Position numbers and translations under genes: made by a program | Shown here: positions 18,960-27,032 of the stretch, piece after piece | Layout: each line of letters begins with the position of its first letter | How positions within the stretch are numbered: the stretch's first letter is position 1 | Source of the DNA: an uncultured Comamonas sp. | GTDB taxonomy: Bacteria > Pseudomonadota > Gammaproteobacteria > Burkholderiales > Burkholderiaceae_C | DNA: 45,318 bases | Direction of reading: 5' to 3' | Assembly: GCA_902175065.1 (NCBI GenBank) | Contig: CABIIJ010000002.1 | Location: 1-45,318 of the forward strand | Notes under the pieces: model-generated | Databases searched by the model: none | Told to the model about the DNA's origin: nothing | What the model saw: only the letters and a program-made list of their open reading frames with translations

Positions 18960-19729
18960 GCCTTCCTGGCAGTTGTTTTGGTTGCTGTCTTGGCAGCTGC
19001 GCGAATTGCGCCGGGTTTCTTGGCCGCACCCCGGGCAGCGGTGGGCTTGATGACCACGGTCTGCACCGCTGCATCCGTCTTGGGCGCAGCGGTTTTGCGG
19101 GCCGGGGCCTTTTTCACCGCAGCGGCGGCACCACCGGCCACTTTGGTGGTGGTGACGGCCTTTTTGGCAGGCGCCTTGGCGGCGCTGGTTTTGGCGCTAC
19201 CGGCTTTGGCCGTGCTGGCGGCACGTGGTTTGGCGGCCCCGGTTCTGGCAGTTGCGGTGCTGGCCGTCTTGCGCACGCCGGGTTTTTTCGCCGGGGTTGC
19301 CGCAGCGGTTTCTGCGCTGGCGTCTTCCGAAGCGGTGCGTTTGGAGGGCTTGCCGCCGCCCAATTTCACGCGCACGGGTTTTTCGCCCCAGATTTCCTCC
19401 AGCCGGTAGTACTGGCGGATGGCCGGCTGCATGATGTGCACCACGGCCTGGTTGCAGTCGACGATGATCCACTCGCCATTGGCCTCGCCCTCATGGCGCG
19501 GCACGGCAAAACCGGCTTTCTTCACGGCATCGCGCACGCTGCTGGCGATGGCCTTGGTCTGGCGGTTGGAGGTGCCGGTGGCAACGATGACGCGCTCGAA
19601 CAGCGGGGACAAATGCTCGGTGTTGAAGACCTGGATGTCTTGGGCCTTGACATCCTCCAGCCCATCGATGATGGCGCGTTGCAGTTTGGTCAGGTCTTTT
19701 TTGACGGCGGTGTCTTGGGTGGTACTCAT
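18956..19729 (-). CDS. rsfS: Ribosomal silencing factor RsfS with long Ala/Lys-rich tail
   Basis: Residues 1-120 form the RsfS (Iojap/YbeB) domain, which binds uL14 on the large subunit and blocks subunit joining. Typical sequence is [32 protein letters not shown] and [15 protein letters not shown]. From about residue 125 to 257 the protein is a low-complexity tail rich in Ala, Lys, Thr and Pro, with AAKKPG and PAKKA-like repeats resembling histone H1 tails. RsfS is usually about 105-150 aa. ATG19729 is chosen over a TTG at 19744. nadD, the usual upstream partner, is missing. Confidence 0.92.
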   Translation of the reverse strand: MSTTQDTAVKKDLTKLQRAIIDGLEDVKAQDIQVFNTEHLSPLFERVIVATGTSNRQTKAIASSVRDAVKKAGFAVPRHEGEANGEWIIVDCNQAVVHIMQPAIRQYYRLEEIWGEKPVRVKLGGGKPSKRTASEDASAETAAATPAKKPGVRKTASTATARTGAAKPRAASTAKAGSAKTSAAKAPAKKAVTTTKVAGGAAAAVKKAPARKTAAPKTDAAVQTVVIKPTAARGAAKKPGAIRAAAKTATKTTARKA

Positions 19730-19779
19730 CAGGCAGGGGGGCAAATGCCCCGAAAGTGAATCTGGTCAGGTAAAAGTGC

Positions 19780-19801
19780 CCTGGCAGATCACGCTGCCAG
19801 G
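19780..19801 (-). terminator. Hairpin downstream of the lipid operon
   Basis: CCTGGCAG (19780-19787) and CTGCCAGG (19794-19801) form an 8-bp perfect stem with a 6-base loop. On the minus strand it is followed by GCACTTTTACC, a weak U tract, and lies between the ynbB-like stop and rsfS. It could end the lipid operon. The 19802-19965 stretch contains no convincing gene. Confidence 0.4.
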
Positions 19802-19965
19802 AGCCGAGCGAGTCGTTCATGGCAAGACCATGCACGCCCGCAGCCGAATTTGCCGTGCATTCCGCATTCAGCGCAAGCGTCGTATTTTCAGCAAATGCGC
19901 ATTCTCTCTCATTGCATATTTTCTTGCCGCATTCACAGCCTTTGCAGGACAGGTTTTCGCCCTCC

Positions 19966-20919
19966 TCACGGCACCCAGTAATAACGCAGGACGTGGAAAT
20001 AAATGGGCGCCGCAAAGATGACGGAATCAAGCCGGTCAAGCATGCCGCCGTGCCCTTCGATCATCGTGCCCCAGTCCTTGACGCCACGGTCGCGTTTGAT
20101 TGCGGACATTACCAGCCCGCCCAGAAAGCCCATCAGGCAGATCAGCAGCGCCATCAAGGCCGCTTGCCACATGGCAAAGGGCGTGGCCCAGGACAGCAGC
20201 GCTCCCAGCAACGTTGCGCTGGCCACGCCGCCGATCAACCCCTCCCAGGTCTTGGAGGGTGACAGCTCCGGCGCCACCTTGTGCCGCCCCAGAAGCTTGC
20301 CCCAGATGTACTGCAACACATCGCTGCCCTGCACGACGATGACGAGAAACGCAATCAGCAGCAGATTGCGATCCTCAAAACCGGGAATTTCCAGCGTCAG
20401 CAGGGCCGGAACGTGGCTGATGCAGAACACCGAAATCATCAGCCCCCATTGCACTTTGGCGGCACGTTCTAGAAAGCGTGTGGTATCTCCGCCAAACGCG
20501 GCCAGAATGGGCAGCAGCAAGAATGCGTAGACCGGGATAAAAATCGAATACAGGCCATACCACTCCACCCATATCAATGCGTATTGCACCGGCAGGCAGA
20601 TATAGAACGCCGCCACCAGGGCCCAATGGTCGCCGCGCCGGGTGTAGGTAAGGGTCATGAACTCGCGCAGGGCGTGAAACGAAATCAGGAAGAAAAGCGC
20701 GATCACCCCGCGTTTGCCAAAGACAAACGCCAGACCGATGACCGCCACCATGATCCACCACGCATTGACGCGTGCATTCAGGTTGTCGATGACCGCATGG
20801 GGGTTGCCACCGGCAATGCGCCATTTGAGCAATCCGCCGATGGTCGATGCCAGCACCAGCACGGCAAAAACGCCGCCAAACAGCAGCAAGGTAATGTGCA
20901 GGGAGGAGCTTGTATTCAT
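19966..20919 (-). CDS. ynbB: CdsA-family phosphatidate cytidylyltransferase, YnbB-like
   Basis: The 317-residue membrane protein makes CDP-activated lipid (CDP-diacylglycerol) from phosphatidate and CTP. The CdsA signature is near the C-terminus: SAIKRDRGVKDWG followed by GHGGMLDRLDS. SPSKTWEGLIGG is the other conserved motif. About eight membrane helices are predicted. ATG20919 starts four bases after the plsC-like stop. It is the last gene of the six-gene operon that also holds ynbA-, ynbC- and ynbD-like genes, so it is a paralogue-type CdsA rather than the housekeeping one. In E. coli, YnbB is a CdsA paralogue that has been linked to glycolipid MPIase synthesis. Confidence 0.87.
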   Translation of the reverse strand: MNTSSSLHITLLLFGGVFAVLVLASTIGGLLKWRIAGGNPHAVIDNLNARVNAWWIMVAVIGLAFVFGKRGVIALFFLISFHALREFMTLTYTRRGDHWALVAAFYICLPVQYALIWVEWYGLYSIFIPVYAFLLLPILAAFGGDTTRFLERAAKVQWGLMISVFCISHVPALLTLEIPGFEDRNLLLIAFLVIVVQGSDVLQYIWGKLLGRHKVAPELSPSKTWEGLIGGVASATLLGALLSWATPFAMWQAALMALLICLMGFLGGLVMSAIKRDRGVKDWGTMIEGHGGMLDRLDSVIFAAPIYFHVLRYYWVP

Positions 20920-20923
20920 GGGT

Positions 20924-21625
20924 TCAAGGCTCCTGCCAAGGATTGCCGTGGACATCGTCACGGCGGTCATGCTCAGGGCGCAGGTCCAGCATGGCCTGCC
21001 GCGCCCGGGCCAGAAAAGCAGTTTTGTCCTCCCCCTCGTGCAAACGTATCGGCGCACCGTAGTGGACGGTGCAGGCCAGGGGCACCGGCAAAACCGTCCC
21101 TTTGGGCAGTACGCGGCGGATGTTGTCGATCCACACGGGAACCAGGCGGGCCTGCGGGCATTCGCGAGCCAAGTGGTATAGCCCCCGCTTGAATGGCAGC
21201 AGGACGGTATCACCGACGTTGCGTGTGCCTTCCGGAAACATGATGAGCGAATCCCCAGCATATAGAACCTGTGCCATCTGCTGGATCGGGTCGTGCCCTG
21301 CCGTGCCGGCATCCCGCTGGATCATCAGCGCCCGGAATACGTCTGCGCCGATAAAACTGCGCAGGCACGAGACTTGCCAATAGTCCTGCCCGGCGACCGG
21401 GCGGGTCTGCCCGCGCAGTTCCGGCGGCAGTCCGGCCCAGATCAGCACGAAATCGCCATGGCTTGTATGGTTGCCGAAATACAGCGTGGGCTCGGACATG
21501 GCTGCGTTGTCATGCCACTGGCTGCGCAATCCGGTAATCAGGCGAGCGGCCAGCACTACCAGCCTCCCGGTGAGGGCTGCCAGCGTGGTGCGCCAAAAAG
21601 ACAGGCCCTGAATTTCTTCTGTCAT
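20924..21625 (-). CDS. PlsC-like 1-acyl-glycerol-phosphate acyltransferase
   Basis: The 233-residue LPLAT-family acyltransferase has the catalytic NHTSHGD (NHx4D) and the substrate motif FPEGTRN. Its expected reaction is acylation of a lysophosphatidate-like acceptor, feeding the CdsA-like enzyme encoded next. ATG21625 overlaps the preceding stop as ATGA; an upstream start at 21640 is less likely. The E. coli ynbABCD operon has no such gene to my knowledge. It is probably membrane-associated through an N-terminal hydrophobic helix. Confidence 0.85.
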   Translation of the reverse strand: MTEEIQGLSFWRTTLAALTGRLVVLAARLITGLRSQWHDNAAMSEPTLYFGNHTSHGDFVLIWAGLPPELRGQTRPVAGQDYWQVSCLRSFIGADVFRALMIQRDAGTAGHDPIQQMAQVLYAGDSLIMFPEGTRNVGDTVLLPFKRGLYHLARECPQARLVPVWIDNIRRVLPKGTVLPVPLACTVHYGAPIRLHEGEDKTAFLARARQAMLDLRPEHDRRDDVHGNPWQEP

Positions 21626-22047
21626 GCAACTATCCAGCAAAACAACACCAGCATCTGGATCAGCACCACCAGCACCTGGGCGCGTGCCAGGCGCAGTGTG
21701 CCGTTGATGCGTTCATCCAAGAGGCGCGGTTGCGCCGCCGCTTTACGCAGTCCCAGCCGGTGCAGGCCGACATCCAATGCGCCCGGCTGAGGCAGCACCC
21801 CTGCCGCCAGTGCCGCAAACAGGTGCCGGTCAAACACAATCCGTACCCTTAGGTAACGCTCTGCCAGCCCCAGCAGCAAGGCGCAAAGCAAGCCCGCTGA
21901 AGGCATTCCTGTCCCTGCCGGGGTTGCTGCCAGCCACAGAGCAAGGACACTGGCCACGCTCATCAGCAACGACCACGCACTCACTGGCGCCAAGGCATCC
22001 AACCAGGCTGCCAGCACTGCACAATTGGCACGCTCTTGCGCTGTCAC
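21622..22047 (-). CDS. Unrecognised small membrane protein in lipid operon
   Basis: This 141-residue protein is not one I recognise. Three hydrophobic segments can be seen, at about residues 20-41, 47-63 and 120-140, with a polar Arg/His-containing middle part (AERYLRVRIVFDRHLF). Both ends overlap neighbours by four bases (GTGA with the phosphatase, ATGA with the acyltransferase), so it is translated as an integral part of the operon. The start is GTG22047. It could be a subunit or flippase-like partner of the lipid enzymes, but nothing in the sequence shows a function. Confidence 0.72.
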   Translation of the reverse strand: MTAQERANCAVLAAWLDALAPVSAWSLLMSVASVLALWLAATPAGTGMPSAGLLCALLLGLAERYLRVRIVFDRHLFAALAAGVLPQPGALDVGLHRLGLRKAAAQPRLLDERINGTLRLARAQVLVVLIQMLVLFCWIVA

Positions 22048-23390
22048 GTCTGAACTCGTTTGGAGAGCAGTGCTGCCAAGGCACCAGTGACAGGCTCCTG
22101 CACAACCAGCCGGGGGCGCACCGAGCGCAGCAAAGCGTGCGCCTGAACCACCGATGCTTGCTGGCCGGTATGCAGCAACCAGGCCATCAATGCCGCCGCG
22201 CTACGTGCATAGCCCAGTGCGCAGCAGACCAGCAATGGGCGCCCGCTATGCTGGGACTGCCGGTAGGCGGCTTCGATGCGGCTGGCCGCCAGCTGCAACT
22301 GCTGCGGTGTCGGCGCAACCAAATCCAGCAGTGGCAAACAATGCGTCAATTGCATGGCACGCGCTGGGCTTGGCGGCTGCAATTCGGCACACAGGCTGAC
22401 GATGACGGGCTGCCCGGCATTGCGCCATTCGCGAGCCGTCGGCATACGCCCCAGCCACACGCCGGGCAACACCTCATGGGCAGGTGCTTGTCCAAGCGTC
22501 CATAAGCGTGCATTGATCGCGGCAGCGATGCGATACGGTGCCAGCAGCCAGCGGACGGCCCAATGCATGCGTCCGTGCCCATCCATGCCAAAGCCGCGTG
22601 CCCCCAGCCCCAGATAGTTCAGCGCCACGATGCTCAGAGCCGCAGCCGGCCAGGCAAGCCACAGCCCCCAGCCGCCCAGCCATAAGGCGACCCCCAGGCA
22701 GAGCGCAGCTCCCGCAGCATAGGCGGCACCCAAACAAAGGCGTTTGGGCACGGTAGTCCATCGCCATGTTGCGGGCATGCTCAAACGCCGTTCCAGCGGC
22801 CAGAGCCAGACACAGAACATCCCCAAAAGCATCCCTGTCGGGATATCCAGAAAGTGGTGCTGGTACGTCGTCAGCACCGAAATGCCGATGAGCATTGCCC
22901 AGACGTGCAAGACAGCACGCGCCCAGGGGGCCTGAAGCCGATGTTGGTACCAATCCCACAAAATCACCGTCAGGACGATGTGCAGCGAAGGTGCCTGATT
23001 GAACGGCTGGTCAAAACCACGCAGTGCATCGAACAACAGCCCCGGCGGGCCGCTGACTTCTGGCTGCCCGAAACCGAACTGCAAGGGCCAGGCGACAAAA
23101 CAGGCCACAGCAATCACCTGGGCCGTCAACAACCGCGCCCCATGGCGGTCGATGGCGTGGCGGCTGCGCCCCAGAAATAGCGACAGGGCATAGAAGAAAT
23201 TGAGCGACCAATAAGGAAAGATCGTCCACGAAAGGAACGGAATATGCCGCTCCCACCCGAATGCGACGGAAGGCACACTACCGCGCGTCGCCGCCCACCA
23301 GTTGGCCAGGCCGTAGCTCAAATAAAACAGCGGCCCGAGCAACAGCAACCACGCTGCGGCACGTTTGAAATACGGAGGGCGCAGCGTCAC
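22044..23390 (-). CDS. ynbD: PAP2 and tyrosine/dual-specificity phosphatase fusion, YnbD-like
   Basis: The 448-residue protein joins two phosphatases. The N-terminal membrane part (about 1-270) has PAP2-type motifs APSLHIVLT and TTYQHHFLDIPTG, as in lipid phosphate phosphatases. The C-terminal part (about 300-448) has the cysteine phosphatase loop CALGYARS (Cx5R) preceded by LLVC. This two-domain layout and length match E. coli YnbD. It probably dephosphorylates a lipid intermediate of the pathway. It starts with GTG23390, overlapping the ynbC-like stop as GTGA. Confidence 0.88.
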   Translation of the reverse strand: MTLRPPYFKRAAAWLLLLGPLFYLSYGLANWWAATRGSVPSVAFGWERHIPFLSWTIFPYWSLNFFYALSLFLGRSRHAIDRHGARLLTAQVIAVACFVAWPLQFGFGQPEVSGPPGLLFDALRGFDQPFNQAPSLHIVLTVILWDWYQHRLQAPWARAVLHVWAMLIGISVLTTYQHHFLDIPTGMLLGMFCVWLWPLERRLSMPATWRWTTVPKRLCLGAAYAAGAALCLGVALWLGGWGLWLAWPAAALSIVALNYLGLGARGFGMDGHGRMHWAVRWLLAPYRIAAAINARLWTLGQAPAHEVLPGVWLGRMPTAREWRNAGQPVIVSLCAELQPPSPARAMQLTHCLPLLDLVAPTPQQLQLAASRIEAAYRQSQHSGRPLLVCCALGYARSAAALMAWLLHTGQQASVVQAHALLRSVRPRLVVQEPVTGALAALLSKRVQT

Positions 23391-25153
23391 TGCGCTACCT
23401 TGCGCCGGGCTAGCGACACCGTGAAGATTCCCCAGCCGTCGATGCGCTGGGTCAGCTTTTCAAAACCGGCTTCCGCCACAAGCTGATCCATCTCGGCTTG
23501 CGTGCGCCGGCGCATGACCCATGCCTGCCCCTGGCGGTGGCTGGTCAAAGCCCGTGCGATCAGTTCAAGTTGGGGATGCCAGGGCTGGCCGGTATAGACC
23601 AGATAGCCACCCGGCTCCACGGCATCTGCAATTCCGGCAAGAGAGTTGCGTACCATGGTGTTGTCGGCAAACAGCTCGTACAGACCGGACACCACGGCCA
23701 AGGTTGGCCGTGGTGTGACGGCAGCCAGGCTGCTGCGCTCGAACGCATCGGCCTGGGCAAACTCGGCCCGGCCCTCCAGGCCACGCGCGGCGATCAGCTT
23801 GCGGCCATCGCGCACGTTGATATCGCTGTAATCACGCAGCAGAATGGATTCGATGGTGATCGGGCTGCTTGCCACGGCATCGAGAATATAACGGCCATGG
23901 CCGGCGGCAATGTCCATGATGCGCACCGGCGTGCCAGCATCGGCAAGGTGTTGTATGGCTTGGCACAGCAGCTCCTCCAAATGCAGCTTGCGCTGGCGGA
24001 TGCCGCGCCAGCCGATCGAATTGAGATAGTTCCGATCAATCAGCTTGCCCACCAGCGGCACCCCGGCTGGCTGATTGCGGTACACATAGTCCAGCGTACT
24101 GCCGGAGTCGAAACCGGTATCGCGGCCCAGGCGCAGGCCATCGGACAGCAGGCTGCCCAAGCGTAAGCCGGCGCGGGTTGCGCTCCAATACAGCCCTTTG
24201 GGCGACAGCAGCGGCAGGGGCTGCGCTAGGCGGCGGGCCTCTTCGGCGGTGGCCCCCTGTTGATCAGCCATGCGCAAATCAACGGCAGGCACGGGCTGGT
24301 CGAAACAGCGCAGCACGAAGTCACGCACCTGGGCCAGAGCCTGCGCCCGATCACGCTCGCCCAGCGTGTCGTGGTAGAAGCCGGGCAATTCCACTTTTTC
24401 CTTGACCGCACTGCCCAGGCGCTCGAAGAACAGGTGCTGCGGCTTATGGTGGACGACCCAGTCGGCCCCCGAGATCAGCAATTGCGTCGGCAAGGTGATG
24501 GCGCTTGCATCGGCGACCACCCGGTCAGCGGCAGCGTAAAGATCGAGCAGGATATTGACGGCAATCGGACGGGTAATCAGCGGATCGCTGTCATAGCTGG
24601 CAATGCGGCCCGGATCGTGCGTCAGAAAACGCGCCTTGACATAACTGTTGACGAAAAACAACCCGCGCCAGCTGTGCAGTAACTGCAAGCCGGCACGGGC
24701 AAACGGCACATATAGCTTGACTTTGAATGCCGGTGAAGCCAGGGTCATGCCGCGCACCTTGGGCGCGTAATCGTGTGCCCAGGTAGAGACCAGCACGGCT
24801 CCGACACTCTGTGCAATTACGTACTGCTCCTGCTCGGGAATACTATGCCGAGTGGAAATATGCTCCACAAAGGTCTGCACGTCGCGTACCGAATGCGCAA
24901 AGCTTGGGCTATGGCCCCGTGCCCCTGGAGATTCCCCATGCCCGCGAGCATCCCAGGCAAAAAAATCGAAATCGGGCAGATTCAGTTCATCGACCAAATG
25001 CGCCATGCGTGCGCCATGTTCATGACCACGGTGAAACAACAGCACGGCGCCACGGGATTTGCCACTGCTGATCGGCCAATGGCGGTAGAACAGCGGTACG
25101 CCGTCGTGCGTGCAAAATTCATGCGTGTTGAATGGGCGTTGTGTAAGGCTCAT
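23387..25153 (-). CDS. ynbC: Alpha/beta hydrolase-methyltransferase fusion, YnbC-like
   Basis: Two domains are fused in 588 residues. Residues about 10-290 form an alpha/beta-hydrolase with AQSVG as the nucleophile elbow (Ala replaces the usual first Gly of GxSxG), Asp in ISGADWVVHH and His in LPGFYHDTLGE. Residues about 380-588 form a SAM methyltransferase-like domain with IMDIAAGHGRYILDA. Length and layout match E. coli YnbC, whose substrate is unknown to me. ATG25153 is chosen because homology begins there; the ribosome site is weak. It lies 22 bases after the ynbA-like stop. Confidence 0.86.
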   Translation of the reverse strand: MSLTQRPFNTHEFCTHDGVPLFYRHWPISSGKSRGAVLLFHRGHEHGARMAHLVDELNLPDFDFFAWDARGHGESPGARGHSPSFAHSVRDVQTFVEHISTRHSIPEQEQYVIAQSVGAVLVSTWAHDYAPKVRGMTLASPAFKVKLYVPFARAGLQLLHSWRGLFFVNSYVKARFLTHDPGRIASYDSDPLITRPIAVNILLDLYAAADRVVADASAITLPTQLLISGADWVVHHKPQHLFFERLGSAVKEKVELPGFYHDTLGERDRAQALAQVRDFVLRCFDQPVPAVDLRMADQQGATAEEARRLAQPLPLLSPKGLYWSATRAGLRLGSLLSDGLRLGRDTGFDSGSTLDYVYRNQPAGVPLVGKLIDRNYLNSIGWRGIRQRKLHLEELLCQAIQHLADAGTPVRIMDIAAGHGRYILDAVASSPITIESILLRDYSDINVRDGRKLIAARGLEGRAEFAQADAFERSSLAAVTPRPTLAVVSGLYELFADNTMVRNSLAGIADAVEPGGYLVYTGQPWHPQLELIARALTSHRQGQAWVMRRRTQAEMDQLVAEAGFEKLTQRIDGWGIFTVSLARRKVAQ

Positions 25154-25175
25154 ATTGGATCCGATGTAAAAGGAT

Positions 25176-25796
25176 TCAGCGCTCCGTGCCAGCGACACGG
25201 ACTTCCTGCAAACCACGGCGTATACGGTTGCCGATGGTCCACACGATCAAAGCGGCAAGCACCGGCATCACCCAAGCCAAAGCCTGCGGATGGGGCCCGC
25301 CCAGGGCTAGATAAAGTGCCAGTGCCCCAAAGACAAAGGCACGGTCGCTTTTACCCATGGGCCCGTCGTAGCGACGGGACGCACCTACCGCGGTTCCCAT
25401 TGCTCCAGCAAACTCGGACAAGCCTGCCAGCACAATCACGGTGCCAACCCAAAAAGGCTCAAAAGGTGCAACCAGCGCAAACGGCACGTACAGCGCCGCA
25501 TCGGAGACAACATCGGTCAGCTCGTTCAGATATGCCCCCAGCACGCTTTGCTGGTCATGCTCACGGGCCAACATGCCGTCAATGGCATTCAGTGCCATGC
25601 GTACAAACAGCCATAGCGGCAACACTGCCAGTGCCACTTTCGGAGCCCCGACCATATACAACCCCAGCCCTAAAGCTATTGAACCCAAACATGCAAAAAG
25701 CGTTACCTGGTTGGCTGTAACACCAGCGCGGGCCAGGCGCTGCACCAATGGCCGCAACAGAGTTTGAAAACGAGGTTTGAGACTGTAAATAGACAT
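25176..25796 (-). CDS. ynbA: CDP-alcohol phosphatidyltransferase, YnbA-like
   Basis: The 206-residue membrane protein has the CDP-alcohol phosphotransferase core NAIDGMLARE then GAYLNELTDVVSD. In the canonical D-x2-DG-x2-AR-x8-G-x3-D-x3-D motif, the first and third Asp are Asn here. E. coli YnbA, as I recall, has the same Asn substitutions, so this looks like a subfamily feature rather than decay. It would condense a CDP-activated lipid with an unknown alcohol. ATG25796 is chosen by match to the YnbA N-terminus; in-frame ATG25853 would add 19 residues. It is the first gene of the operon. Confidence 0.87.
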   Translation of the reverse strand: MSIYSLKPRFQTLLRPLVQRLARAGVTANQVTLFACLGSIALGLGLYMVGAPKVALAVLPLWLFVRMALNAIDGMLAREHDQQSVLGAYLNELTDVVSDAALYVPFALVAPFEPFWVGTVIVLAGLSEFAGAMGTAVGASRRYDGPMGKSDRAFVFGALALYLALGGPHPQALAWVMPVLAALIVWTIGNRIRRGLQEVRVAGTER

Positions 25797-26010
25797 TCGA
25801 TGATTCAGAAAAATAGGCGACAGTATACCCATCGCCCGTATTTCTTCTTTCATATCGATAGTCGTAGCAGTTAATCCAACAAACAGTTACATTGTTGACA
25901 ATAAAATACGTTCAAAATGGTGTGCTGTCCAATGAAAAAAAAGGCTTGCTGCCCTGAATAAAACAAAAATTCTGATGGAATAGCCATGCAATCAGAAAAT
26001 TGCCGCCAAC
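25797..26010 (-). promoter_or_regulatory. AT-rich promoter region of the lipid operon
   Basis: This stretch of about 200 bp is much richer in A/T than the genes on either side. It contains a 12-bp palindrome ATTGTTGACAAT (25891-25902) that could be an operator. On the minus strand, TTGAAC and TGTAAC with an 18-base spacer make a possible promoter just upstream of the operon. No gene is seen. Confidence 0.45.
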
Positions 26011-26039
26011 AAAAAACGGCCTGATCAGGCCGTTTTTTT
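26011..26039 (-). terminator. Strong rho-independent terminator of the hemF operon
   Basis: ACGGCCTGA and TCAGGCCGT form a fully self-complementary 18-bp stem flanked by an A tract on the left and a T tract on the right, so it can work in both directions. It lies 57 bases after the hemF stop and separates the hemF operon from the lipid operon. Confidence 0.9.
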
Positions 26040-26095
26040 ATTGGTATTGAAAATGCTGCTGCAAACAGTCAGAACTGCGGGCAAACAAAATCCTG

Positions 26096-27028
26096 TCAGC
26101 CATCAATCCAGTCGCGGCGCACCAGGTATTGGGTGAGCAGCTCGGCCTCCGGGCTGCCGGGCGGATCCTGGCGCTGGTAGCTCCAGTCGGCGTGCAATGG
26201 CATCGACAGCAGGATGGATTCCGTGCGTCCGCCCGATTGCAGGCCAAAGTGCGTGCCCCGGTCCCAGACCAGGTTGAACTCTACGTAGCGGCCCCGGCGG
26301 TAGCGCTGGAAATCCACCTGCGCCTGCCCATACGGCATGGACTGGCGTTTTTCCACGATGGGCAGGTAGGCGCCCAGAAACGCATCGCCTACGCTTTGCA
26401 GCATGGCAAAGCCCTGCTGCTGGCCCAGCTCGGCAAAGTCATCGAAAAAGATGCCGCCGATACCGCGCTGCTCCTGGCGGTGTTTCAGATAGAAGTAGTC
26501 ATCGCACCAGGCCTTGAACCTTGGGTACAGATCCTGGCCAAAGGGTGCCAGGGCATTGCGGCAGGTGCTATGAAAATGCTGAGCATCTTCTTCAAAGCCA
26601 TAGACGGGCGTCAGGTCCATGCCGCCGCCAAACCAGCACACCGCCTCCTGCCCTGCGGCCTGGGCGCGGATCATGCGCACGTTCATGTGCACCGTGGGCA
26701 CGTAGGGATTGACGGGGTGGAACACCAGCGACACGCCCATGGCCTCGAACGGCGCACCGGCCAGCTCCGGGCGGTGCTGGGTCGCCGAAGGCGGCAACTG
26801 CGCTCCGCGCACGTGGGAAAAGCCGCAGCCGGCCCGCTCCCACACCCGGCCACGTTCCAGGATTTTGGTCACGCCGTCGCCCTGCAACCGTTCCTCGGGG
26901 CCTTTGGCCCAGGCGTCCCGCACGAAGCGGGCGCCCTGTGGGCCTTCGGCTTGCTCCAGGGCGCCGGTGATGCGCTCTTGCAGGCCCAGCAAATAGCTGC
27001 GCACGCTGCCGCTGTCCACTGCCGTCAT
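26096..27028 (-). CDS. hemF: Oxygen-dependent coproporphyrinogen-III oxidase
   Basis: HemF (310 aa) converts coproporphyrinogen III to protoporphyrinogen IX with O2 in the cytoplasm. Typical motifs are [49 protein letters not shown] and [23 protein letters not shown]27028 is chosen; sequence upstream of it in the same frame is the 3' end of purD and not part of hemF. Only four bases separate it from purD. nadD is expected after it but is not present. Confidence 0.97.
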   Translation of the reverse strand: MTAVDSGSVRSYLLGLQERITGALEQAEGPQGARFVRDAWAKGPEERLQGDGVTKILERGRVWERAGCGFSHVRGAQLPPSATQHRPELAGAPFEAMGVSLVFHPVNPYVPTVHMNVRMIRAQAAGQEAVCWFGGGMDLTPVYGFEEDAQHFHSTCRNALAPFGQDLYPRFKAWCDDYFYLKHRQEQRGIGGIFFDDFAELGQQQGFAMLQSVGDAFLGAYLPIVEKRQSMPYGQAQVDFQRYRRGRYVEFNLVWDRGTHFGLQSGGRTESILLSMPLHADWSYQRQDPPGSPEAELLTQYLVRRDWIDG

Positions 27029-27032
27029 GTTT

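Noticed and set aside
19802-19965. Remnant of nadD between rsfS and the lipid operon
   Set aside because: No nucleotidyltransferase motif or matching reading frame is visible on either strand.
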